DNA of 6,375 nucleotides from Chloroflexota bacterium (GTDB taxonomy: Bacteria; Chloroflexota; Anaerolineae; Promineifilales; Promineifilaceae), in contig QQUD01001095.1 of the NCBI GenBank assembly GCA_008501785.1, forward strand, positions 1-6,375, written 5' to 3'. Shown piece by piece: positions 1 through 5,003 of the stretch; within the stretch, counting starts at the first letter, position 1, and each line of letters opens with the position of its first letter. The notes beneath the pieces were generated by a model. That model searched no databases and was not told the origin of the DNA. It saw only the letters and a program-made list of their open reading frames with translations. The translations under genes and the position numbers were made by a program.

Positions 1-478
1 TGCTCTTGGGTTCTATATGTATTGGCACGATTTACATATGCCTTCTCGTTCTCAGGGTCAAGTTCAATTGCTTTGGTGTAGTCCGCGATGGCCAAATCGT
101 ACTGCTCCTTAGCTCCATATGTTACACCACGATTATAATATGCCTCCATGTACTCAGGGTCAAGTTCAATTGCTTTGGTGTAGTCCGCGATGGCCAAATC
201 GTACTGCTCCTTAGCTCCATAGGTCACACCGCGACTAAAATAGGCCTTCTTGTACTCAGGGTCAAGTTCAATTGCTTTGGTGTAGTCCGCGATGGCCAAA
301 TCGTACTGCTCCTTAGCTCCATAGGTTGCACCACGATTATAATAAGCCTCCTTGTACTCAGGATCAAGCTCAATTGCCTTGGTGTAGTCTGCAATGGCCA
401 AATCGTACTGCTCCTGGGTTCCATAAGTATAGGCACGAGCAAAATAGTCCTCCTTGTACTCAAGGTCAAGTGAAGTTG
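1..478 (-). repeat. 102-bp tandem repeat array encoding 34-residue TPR units
   Basis: The block starting CAAGTTCAATTGC, or a variant of it, recurs at 59, 161, 263, 365 and 467, an exact period of 102 bases. A 69-base segment is identical in three copies (51-119, 153-221, 255-323). The fourth copy has several substitutions and the fifth, nearest the membrane helix, is the most divergent. The variable part of each unit (about 33 bases) encodes the first TPR helix. The conservation gradient and base-level identity suggest recent duplication or gene conversion from the distal side. The array continues past the left edge, so the copy number is unknown. Confidence 0.95.
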
Positions 479-680
479 TTGCTGTTAAAATTGTATTGTT
501 CCTATTTATTGAACTTAAAAAAATTATGCCAATAATGATAATGCTAAGAAATAAAAATAAACCCAGGATGGGTTTTTTCCAATTGATCCGTTGCTTGGAT
601 AGTTTAGGAATTTGAATAGGGGTGTTTACATTAGCAAAAGTGTCTGTTGTGGAAGAGGTATTTGTGTTAGTGGAGTTTTT
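1..680 (-). CDS. TM-anchored TPR-repeat segment in the -1 frame of the TIR gene (no own start; runs off left edge)
   Basis: On the minus strand a frame opens at 680, just after two stops (686-684 and 683-681), and stays open to the window edge, giving 226 codons. No ATG, GTG or TTG lies upstream of the repeats; the first in-frame ATG is inside a repeat near 150. In order it encodes a Thr/Ser/Asn-rich linker (codons 1-25), a basic stretch (KLSKQRINWKKP), one hydrophobic helix (codons 38-57, positions 569-510) and then TPR units of exactly 34 residues, with a core such as AYYNRG, QYDLAIADYTKAIELDP. TPRs bind peptides or proteins. Basic residues before the helix predict N-terminus in and TPRs outside (inference). 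It overlaps the TIR reading frame at 626-680, and the A7 tract at 682-676 sits at the junction, so it is best read as the C-terminal half of the TIR protein, joined by a -1 shift or split by a one-base indel. An independent gene with a non-standard start is possible but less likely. Confidence 0.8.
510..569 (-). other. Predicted transmembrane helix between TIR/HTH part and TPR array
   Basis: The -1 frame encodes ILGLFLFLSIIIIGIIFLSS, 20 uncharged residues, preceded by basic residues (K, K, R, K, K within about 11 positions) and followed by SINRNNT. By the positive-inside rule the upstream side is cytoplasmic. There is no small-residue cleavage motif typical of a signal peptide, and the helix would lie about 380 residues into the joined protein, so an anchor is more likely. 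Confidence 0.8.
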
Positions 681-1702
681 TTATTATCCTTTTCCTTTCT
701 GTCAACAGTTAACTCTAACTCAGGCATACCATCTAGCTCAGTTGCTTGATTGATCAAAGAAACCAATCCTTTTTCATGGGCAATCCGTGTTGCATCAGAG
801 CGAGTTTGAGCACCCAATTTTTTGAAAATACTCTCTATATGGTCTTCAACTGAATTGGGGACAATTTTTAATTCAAGGGCGATCTCATTATTAGCTGCGC
901 CTCTCACGAGGCAGTTTAATACATCAATTTCAATTCTTTTTAATGGCTGATCGATCTCTGTTGAAGGATCTTTATGGGGCTTATGTTCTTCAATTCTGTT
1001 TAAGTCTACATTTTTCTGGTCAGTCAGAACTTGAAGTAACAATTCTAAGTTTTTTTTGCACTCATTTTGAACGGGAATCCATTGATATTCTTGCCATAGT
1101 GGGGGTACGGTCACCGTTTCCAATTTCAATGGCAGAAAATGCAATTCACCACGATGCTCCATTCCGATGGCAACATTTGTTTCACTACGTACCCATCGAG
1201 AAGAAACGGCTGCTTCCGTTAAAACCAATAAAAACACCCCACTCTCTGCCAATCCCCGATTTATTGCCTCCACCCATTTCTCGCCGGGTAAAATGCTGTC
1301 AGGAGCTATCCAGATTTCCCAGCCTTGTTTCTTCAGATCTCTTGCTAACCTTTTAGCAAAAACTGCATCCTGATGGGCATGGCTGATAAAAATCTGACGT
1401 TGGTTTCGTTGTTGAGTTACACTATTCGGTGGATCTAAAGCCATTTTGGGAAATGGCGTTTTTGAAAAACCTTGAGGATTAAAGGAGCCGGGACGTTCTC
1501 TTTCTAGGTTGGCAAGTAAATCAAAGAAACGGCCGCAATTTCTGCAATGCTCCAATAACAATTGAATGCGTTTGCCCTGCCGCATTTCAGGGGTGATTTC
1601 GTTATAAACTTGTGGGAAATAATCAAAGAGAAATGTTGATAATGCTTCAACATTATATTTTTCAATCAAGTATTCCCGCAATTGTTTTGTATTGACATCC
1701 AT
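626..1702 (-). CDS. TIR-domain protein with effector-associated-like N-terminus and LuxR/GerE HTH
   Basis: A 358-residue protein. Residues 1-72 (QLREYLIEKYN...LLEHCRNCGRFFDLLANLERERP) are a small helical domain resembling the bacterial effector-associated (death-domain-like) adaptors found at the ends of conflict proteins. Residues 102-226 are a TIR domain: IFISHAHQD box at 104-111, LPGEKW at 138-143 and SRWVRSE with Glu174 at the position of the catalytic Glu of NAD-cleaving TIRs. Residues 252-313 match the LuxR/GerE HTH (EIALELKIVPNSVEDHI, then KKLGAQTRSDATRIA). The family suggests NAD hydrolysis or TIR scaffolding triggered through the adaptor; DNA binding by the HTH is inference. No STAND or other NTPase domain is seen. 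The ATG at 1702 has no clear Shine-Dalgarno. The last 18 residues (TPLTQIPLPQQTLLLM) look like out-of-frame tail, and the TPR frame continues the protein better. It is divergent from the glycosyltransferase gene and contains no exact ACGGCCGT. Confidence 0.88.
   Translation of the reverse strand: MDVNTKQLREYLIEKYNVEALSTFLFDYFPQVYNEITPEMRQGKRIQLLLEHCRNCGRFFDLLANLERERPGSFNPQGFSKTPFPKMALDPPNSVTQQRNQRQIFISHAHQDAVFAKRLARDLKKQGWEIWIAPDSILPGEKWVEAINRGLAESGVFLLVLTEAAVSSRWVRSETNVAIGMEHRGELHFLPLKLETVTVPPLWQEYQWIPVQNECKKNLELLLQVLTDQKNVDLNRIEEHKPHKDPSTEIDQPLKRIEIDVLNCLVRGAANNEIALELKIVPNSVEDHIESIFKKLGAQTRSDATRIAHEKGLVSLINQATELDGMPELELTVDRKEKDNKKTPLTQIPLPQQTLLLM
676..682 (-). other. A7 slippage or frameshift site joining TIR and TPR frames
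   Basis: The minus strand carries seven consecutive adenines here (read as AAT AAA AAA ACT in the TIR frame). Entry to the TPR frame needs a -1 shift, and the first codon after the upstream stops in that frame starts at 680, inside the tract. Shine-Dalgarno-like AAAGGA (698-693) ends 10 bases before the tract, a dnaX-like spacing, and a second AAGGA lies 4 bases before it. The tract is not a textbook X XXY YYZ heptamer because the base before the two AAA codons is T. Candidates are single-tRNA slippage, transcriptional slippage, phase variation or a sequencing indel. Confidence 0.55.
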
Positions 1703-1754
1703 CGGAATAGTATCGCGTTGATCTAATAAAGCACAATGAACGAATTTAAAGCTA

Positions 1755-1760
1755 ATTGTA
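1755..1760 (-). promoter_or_regulatory. Possible extended -10 (TGGTACAAT) for the TIR gene
   Basis: Minus-strand TACAAT preceded by TGG gives an extended -10 about 50 bases upstream of the ATG at 1702. No good TTGACA-like -35 sits at the usual spacing. The rest of the 136-base divergent gap (1703-1838) shows no other element I can support. Confidence 0.25.
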
Positions 1761-1838
1761 CCAGAAATTCGAACAAGTCTTCCAGTTTTTTATCGCGTTT
1801 TGCTTGCCAGATTGGGAAGATAGGTTTTAATTGCCGTC

Positions 1839-3071
1839 ATGCAATGGCAAACTATCAAAGCGCGTTTTGTGTCCTTATGGGGGGATTCGTCGGTGAAAAC
1901 GGCCGTTTCCCTCTACCTCATCCTCCGCATCCTTCTCACCGTGTGGGCAGTCGTTGCGCTGCGCATTAACCCACTGCCAGAAGAGCCGGATGGCCTGTTA
2001 CGGCCGTATTTTGACCAACCTATTCTGGATGATGGCATTGCTGGACTGCTGCTGGGGCCCTGGCAGCGATTTGATACCATGCATTACACGCGCATCGCCG
2101 CTCAAGGATACGCCACTGAAAGGGATTCCGTCTTTCCGCCGCTGTATCCGCTCGGGATACGTGTTTTTGGGGAACTGTTTGGTGGGAGCCATGCCGCCTA
2201 TATGCTGGCGGCAATTTTGATTAGCAATGCTGCCTGCCTGGGGTTGTTTATCGTCGTTTATCGGCTGGTGGCTGATGAGTTTGACGAGTCGTTGAGTACG
2301 CGCACGCTGATCTATTTGGGATTGTTTCCGGTTGGATTCTACCTGATGGCTCCATACTCCGAATCGCTGTTTATTTTATTGGCGATCACATCCGTATGGG
2401 CGGCCAGCAAAGACAAATTTGTGTGGGCTGGCGTGCTAGGCTTGCTGGCATCACTGACGCGGCTGACGGGCTGGGTGCTGATTGTGCCACTGGCTTATGA
2501 ATTTTGGCGACGGTATTTAGGCTACGGCAGTTGGAAAATTGAACCGATTTCCTGGTATCGACGCAACATTACTGCATTGATTATGGTCGGTTTCCCACCG
2601 TTGGGAACAGTGCTGTTTATTGTGTATCGCTGGCTGGTTGGGCTGCCATCTTTGCCAACCATCTATGCTGAATATTGGTATCAAACCACCGGTTTTCCCG
2701 GTGTGGATATGCTCACAGCGCTCAACACAATGTTTTTGGGTGGCTCGGCGCGTGCGGGTGAATTTACGCTGTGGTTTGACTTTTTTGTAACGCTGCTGCT
2801 CATCGGCACCACGATTCATGCATTCTTCCGATTCAATCGTCCCACCTGGGGCTTGTATTCGGGATTGCTGCTGCTATTTATTTTGCTGCCTACGTCGGAA
2901 GTAAAGCCACTTTATTCGTTTTCGCGATACACACTGGCATTTGTGCCGACGTTTATGCTGATGGCAGAATACGGCCGAAATCCCATCGTTCACCGCATCA
3001 TTTTATACGTGTCGTTGGCACTGTATTTGTATTTTAGTGGGCAGTTTGTGGTGTGGGGATGGGTGGCGTGA
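1839..3071 (+). CDS. PIG-V-like GT-C family mannosyltransferase
   Basis: A 410-residue polytopic membrane protein. After a short cytoplasmic N-terminus it shows a first helix (about 25-42) and then a long extracytoplasmic loop with WQRFDTMHYTRIAAQGY (75-91) and VFPPLYP (98-104). These are hallmark motifs of the PIG-V/GPI-mannosyltransferase-2 family, with Asp79 as the candidate catalytic acid. Many further hydrophobic segments follow, ending in LYLYFSGQFVVWGWVA. The length is typical for bacterial members. GT-C enzymes move sugars from polyprenyl-phosphate donors to acceptors outside the membrane; the acceptor here is unknown. An in-frame TAG at 1821 makes 1839 the first usable ATG, though the ribosome site is weak (AGG 14-16 bases upstream). 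Codons 20-22 fall on an AAACGGCCGTTT palindrome (KTAVS), just before the first helix. It is likely the first gene of a unit with the GNAT and Nudix genes. Confidence 0.85.
   Translation: MQWQTIKARFVSLWGDSSVKTAVSLYLILRILLTVWAVVALRINPLPEEPDGLLRPYFDQPILDDGIAGLLLGPWQRFDTMHYTRIAAQGYATERDSVFPPLYPLGIRVFGELFGGSHAAYMLAAILISNAACLGLFIVVYRLVADEFDESLSTRTLIYLGLFPVGFYLMAPYSESLFILLAITSVWAASKDKFVWAGVLGLLASLTRLTGWVLIVPLAYEFWRRYLGYGSWKIEPISWYRRNITALIMVGFPPLGTVLFIVYRWLVGLPSLPTIYAEYWYQTTGFPGVDMLTALNTMFLGGSARAGEFTLWFDFFVTLLLIGTTIHAFFRFNRPTWGLYSGLLLLFILLPTSEVKPLYSFSRYTLAFVPTFMLMAEYGRNPIVHRIILYVSLALYLYFSGQFVVWGWVA
1897..1908. repeat. Iterated palindrome, AAACGGCCGTTT form
   Basis: Perfect 12-base palindrome in the mannosyltransferase gene, encoding KTAVS. 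It shares a 20-base identical stretch (GGTGAAAACGGCCGTTTCCC, 1892-1911) with the copy at 4298. Hand counts over 60 bases each side of the octamer give G/C 18/10 before and 12/24 after; the first 34 bases after it hold one G and 18 C. Confidence 0.9.
1999..2008. repeat. Iterated palindrome, TACGGCCGTA form
   Basis: Ten-base palindrome containing the octamer at 2000-2007, read in another frame as Leu-Arg-Pro-Tyr. It lacks the AAA/TTT arms and shows no composition switch (G/C 20/17 before, 18/14 after), so it may be a chance or atypical copy. Confidence 0.6.
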
Positions 3072-3073
3072 CG

Positions 3074-3108
3074 AATTGTTAATTGTTAATTATTAATTGC
3101 TAATTATT
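3074..3108 (+). repeat. Heptanucleotide tandem repeat, consensus AATTRTT, five units
   Basis: Five 7-base units fill the gap between the mannosyltransferase stop and the GNAT gene: AATTGTT, AATTGTT, AATTATT, AATTGCT, AATTATT, then a decayed sixth beginning AATGGGA. The spacing is exact. It resembles the short tandemly repeated heptamers known from filamentous cyanobacteria. The array is A+T only apart from three bases and ends just before the ribosome site of the next gene. Confidence 0.85.
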
Positions 3109-3114
3109 AATGGG

Positions 3115-3120
3115 AAGAGG
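3115..3120 (+). promoter_or_regulatory. Ribosome binding site deciding the GNAT start
   Basis: AAGAGG ends 4 bases before ATG 3125 (the wider GGAAGAGG lies at 3113-3120). The earlier in-frame ATG at 3110 has only AT-rich repeat upstream and no purine-rich site. Confidence 0.65.
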
Positions 3121-3124
3121 TCGT

Positions 3125-3634
3125 ATGTTTGAGGTTAGGGTTGAACGGGAAAGTGATATTGAGGCAGTGCATCGGGTGAATGTATTGGCGTTTGGGCGGG
3201 AGGATGAGGCGCGGATTGTGGATAGGATGCGGGAGCGTGGGGTTAAGCTGATTTCGTTAGTGGTGGTGCTGGATGAACAGGTGGTGGGTCATGCGTTGTT
3301 TTCGCCAGTGGATGTAGTGGGAGAAACGGCCGTTTCGCCATCCATCGCCCTCGGTCCCGTTGCTGTCCTGCCAGATTTTCAAAAACAAGGCATCGGTGGA
3401 TTTCTCATTCGTGCCGGATTGGATGCATGTCGAGAAGCCGGACACGGTGCACTGTTTGTCCTGGGACATCCCAGCTACTATCCTCGTTTTGGCTTCCATC
3501 CCGCCAAACCACACGGGATCAGTTGCGAATTCTCCGTGCCAGACGATGTATTCATGGTCGTCGAACTGATTCCTGACACATTAACCAACCTCCAAGGAAC
3601 TGTTACCTACCAACCAGAATTTCGAGAAAGCTAA
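3125..3634 (+). CDS. YhbS-like GNAT N-acetyltransferase
   Basis: A 169-residue protein with the GNAT fold. The acetyl-CoA loop is GPVAVLPDFQKQGIGGFLI (77-95), with Q86-x-x-G89-x-G91 matching Q/R-x-x-G-x-G/A. The GHPSYYPRFGF motif (114-124) is typical of the YhbS (COG3153) group. The substrate cannot be inferred. I chose ATG 3125 over the in-frame ATG 3110: the protein then starts MFEVRVERESD as in relatives, AAGAGG ends 4 bases before it, and 3110 lies inside the decayed heptamer repeat. The palindrome at 3323-3336 encodes ETAVS (67-71) in the loop before the acetyl-CoA motif. Codon use changes there: before it third positions are mostly G or T, after it C is common. The stop is 2 bases from the Nudix start, indicating translational coupling. 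Confidence 0.88.
   Translation: MFEVRVERESDIEAVHRVNVLAFGREDEARIVDRMRERGVKLISLVVVLDEQVVGHALFSPVDVVGETAVSPSIALGPVAVLPDFQKQGIGGFLIRAGLDACREAGHGALFVLGHPSYYPRFGFHPAKPHGISCEFSVPDDVFMVVELIPDTLTNLQGTVTYQPEFRES
3323..3336. repeat. Iterated palindrome, GAAACGGCCGTTTC form
   Basis: The longest copy, a perfect 14-base palindrome in the GNAT gene. Hand counts over 60 bases each side of the octamer (3326-3333) give G/C 25/7 before and 11/21 after. Confidence 0.9.
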
Positions 3635-3636
3635 AT

Positions 3637-4398
3637 ATGTCATCATTTAAAATTAACATCAATCGCTTCGGTGCTGTCTTCATTGATCCCGATTCATTAC
3701 CCGACAAAACCCATACGTTCCACAAATGGTTGGCAGATGCACTGCCCACCTGGAAACAAGCTGGCTACCTGAGCGCCTGGGTAGAGATTCCTGAAGAACG
3801 GGCCTATTTGATCCAAACGGCCGTTGACATGGGCTTCTCCTTTCACAATGCACATGGTCATACGCTCACACTCAACCATCGACTCGCACCCAATGCTGTC
3901 CTGCCAGATGATGCGTCGCATTATCTGGGGGCTGGCGGTGTGGCTATTAACGAAAACAACGAGCTGCTCGTCATCCGCGAAAAGTACCACAATGCGCCAC
4001 CTGGCAATTACAAGCTGCCTGGTGGCTATGTCCACGCTGGTGAAAATATCGCGGATGCGGTGGTGCGTGAAGTGTGGGAAGAAACAGGTGTTGAAGCCAC
4101 CTTCCAGTCGCTCGTTTGTATACGTCATTGGCATGTGGATCGCTTTCACAAATCAGATATTTACTGCATTTGCCTGCTAAAACCTCTCACGCAAGAAATT
4201 GTCATTCAAGAGGAAGAGATTGCAGAATGTCGCTGGATGCCGGTGGATGAGTTTTTAGCACATGAAGATGTAGGAGATTTTAATAAGGGGGTGGTGAAAA
4301 CGGCCGTTTCCCACACAGGCTTCATCTCCAGCGAGTTTGATCCACCTACTAACCCAACCATAAACCAAAAAGGAGAACTGTTTTTACCTACCACTTGA
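3637..4398 (+). CDS. NUDT6-like Nudix hydrolase with pre-Nudix domain
   Basis: A 253-residue protein. Residues 20-95 match the pre-Nudix domain of the NUDT6 / plant NUDX8-like group (WKQAGYLSAWVEIP, then MGFSFHNAHGHTLTL). Residues 98-215 are the Nudix domain with a complete box from Gly130 to Val152: G-x5-E136-x7-R144-E145-x2-E148-E149-x-G151-V152. These acidic residues bind the metal ions used to cleave nucleoside diphosphate-linked substrates; the specific substrate is unknown. KSDIYCICLLKP (172-183) also fits this subgroup. ATG 3637 follows the GNAT stop by 2 bases and has only a weak GAGAAAG ribosome site inside the upstream gene, so coupling is likely. Two palindrome copies lie inside (QTAVD at 60-64, KTAVS at 221-225), the second in the C-terminal extension beyond the Nudix fold. 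Confidence 0.92.
   Translation: MSSFKININRFGAVFIDPDSLPDKTHTFHKWLADALPTWKQAGYLSAWVEIPEERAYLIQTAVDMGFSFHNAHGHTLTLNHRLAPNAVLPDDASHYLGAGGVAINENNELLVIREKYHNAPPGNYKLPGGYVHAGENIADAVVREVWEETGVEATFQSLVCIRHWHVDRFHKSDIYCICLLKPLTQEIVIQEEEIAECRWMPVDEFLAHEDVGDFNKGVVKTAVSHTGFISSEFDPPTNPTINQKGELFLPTT
3816..3825. repeat. Iterated palindrome, AACGGCCGTT form
   Basis: Ten-base palindrome in the pre-Nudix domain, encoding QTAVD. Hand counts over 60 bases each side give G/C 17/15 before and 9/20 after, so only the C-rich downstream side is clear. Confidence 0.8.
4298..4309. repeat. Iterated palindrome, AAACGGCCGTTT form
   Basis: Near the 3' end of the Nudix gene, encoding KTAVS. It shares the 20-base identical context with the copy at 1897. 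It has one of the sharpest switches: hand-counted G/C 21/4 in the 60 bases before and 6/23 in the 60 bases after. Confidence 0.9.
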
Positions 4399-4429
4399 AA
4401 ATTTGCTCAAGGTAATTCAGAAAGAATAT

Positions 4430-4726
4430 CTAAAGTTCATTATCCCCCCATCCGTGGATATTTCGATCAAAATCTTGATCCTTATGTTCCAATACATTCA
4501 GCGTTTGGTTAATTTCATCTAAAACATCATCGGGAATCAAATGAATATTATTTGGCGCACCGCCAGTTTGAAATTCGACAATGGTTTGTGCAATTGAGAG
4601 ATCATCATCTGTGCAAGCGCAGCCTATCGCGGCGTACCACCTCATCATTTTTCTATCAACATCTATGCGTAAAGCATTAATGCCATCATCAATCGGCCAC
4701 ATCCAAGATGTCGTAAGTTGATTCAT
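4430..4726 (-). CDS. Unrecognised 98-residue acidic protein
   Basis: I do not recognise this protein. It starts MNQLTTSWMWPIDDGINALRID, contains a Cys-Ala-Cys pair (GCACTDDD, residues 36-43) and ends in an acidic tail (EHKDQDFDRNIHGWGDNEL). It has no membrane segment or signal peptide. Evidence that it is real: a good ribosome site (AGAGGT, with 4 bases between it and the ATG at 4726), an ORF filling the gap between flanking genes, and a soluble-protein composition. It is convergent with the Nudix gene, with 31 bases between the two stops, and divergent from the fasciclin gene. It has no ACGGCCGT copy, unlike its neighbours. A small immunity-type or regulatory protein is conceivable, but nothing in the sequence shows it. 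Confidence 0.7.
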   Translation of the reverse strand: MNQLTTSWMWPIDDGINALRIDVDRKMMRWYAAIGCACTDDDLSIAQTIVEFQTGGAPNNIHLIPDDVLDEINQTLNVLEHKDQDFDRNIHGWGDNEL

Positions 4727-4734
4727 AATTACCT
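4727..4734 (-). promoter_or_regulatory. Ribosome binding site of the 98-residue protein
   Basis: The minus strand reads AAGAGGTAATTATG, with a GAGG core 5 bases before the ATG at 4726. This is a stronger site than those of the TIR, mannosyltransferase or Nudix genes. Confidence 0.6.
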
Positions 4735-4771
4735 CTTTTTCAAATCAAGTCGCGTAATTTCCATTCAATGA

Positions 4772-4798
4772 TTGCAAATGTATTGTAGATATTTGCAA
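4772..4798. promoter_or_regulatory. 8-bp inverted repeat TTGCAAAT-N11-ATTTGCAA, possible operator
   Basis: Perfect arms at 4772-4779 and 4791-4798 with an 11-base spacer put the arm centres 19 bases apart, about two helical turns. It lies 46-72 bases upstream of the 98-residue gene and about 205 bases upstream of the fasciclin start. The geometry suits a dimeric regulator, or a weak hairpin. No protein is identifiable. The rest of the 277-base gap (4727-5003) is AT-rich, and I found no convincing -35/-10 pair for the fasciclin gene. Confidence 0.35.
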
Positions 4799-4991
4799 AA
4801 CCCTCCAGTTTCCTACTAAGTACGACACTTTACATCACAAAAACATTAATGAAAGATAAGTTCCTGAGTAAAACGAGACCTTCATAAGTACAAAGCTCTT
4901 TTTATGCCGTATATCTCAATGTAAGCACTACTAAAAACATCGTAGGTTAAATAGAAAGTTTTTTGTAATTGTTAATATTTTGTCCATATAC

Positions 4992-4997
4992 AAGGAG
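4992..4997 (+). promoter_or_regulatory. Ribosome binding site deciding the fasciclin start
   Basis: AAGGAG with a 6-base spacer to ATG 5004. This fixes the start at MKKSFMF rather than the upstream TTG at 4980, which would put eight extra residues before a normal signal peptide and has no ribosome site. Confidence 0.9.
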
Positions 4998-5003
4998 TTC
5001 AAA

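Noticed and set aside
6..473. A 155-residue plus-strand open frame with internal repeats
   Set aside because: It is the antisense of the TPR array. Its repeated FNCFGVVRDGQIVLLLSS blocks are only the reverse reading of the 102-base units.
1..478. Repeat array resembling a CRISPR
   Set aside because: Units are 102 bases, in frame, and encode TPR helices; there are no unique 30-40 base spacers.
676..683. A canonical -1 slippery heptamer
   Set aside because: In the TIR frame the tract reads T AAA AAA A, so the P-site codon would re-pair with TAA and the X XXY YYZ rule fails. Only single-tRNA or transcriptional slippage, or an indel, remains.
943..1373. Plus-strand open frames across the TIR gene
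   Set aside because: They are shadows of the TIR/HTH coding sequence, with no ribosome site and no recognisable domain.
1736..1969. A 77-residue plus-strand frame overlapping the mannosyltransferase start
   Set aside because: It overlaps the well-supported PIG-V-like gene in another frame, and its composition is not protein-like (HPPHPSHR).
2971..2978. A ninth palindrome copy (ACGGCCGA)
   Set aside because: It matches only the inner CGGCCG and lacks the final T and both arms.
4399..4429. A terminator between the convergent Nudix and 98-residue genes
   Set aside because: Only a 4-base TTGA/TCAA pairing is visible, with no GC-rich stem or U tract.
4957..4985. A promoter for the fasciclin gene near TTGTTAATATTTT
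   Set aside because: The AT-rich stretch offers -10-like hexamers but no -35 at acceptable spacing.
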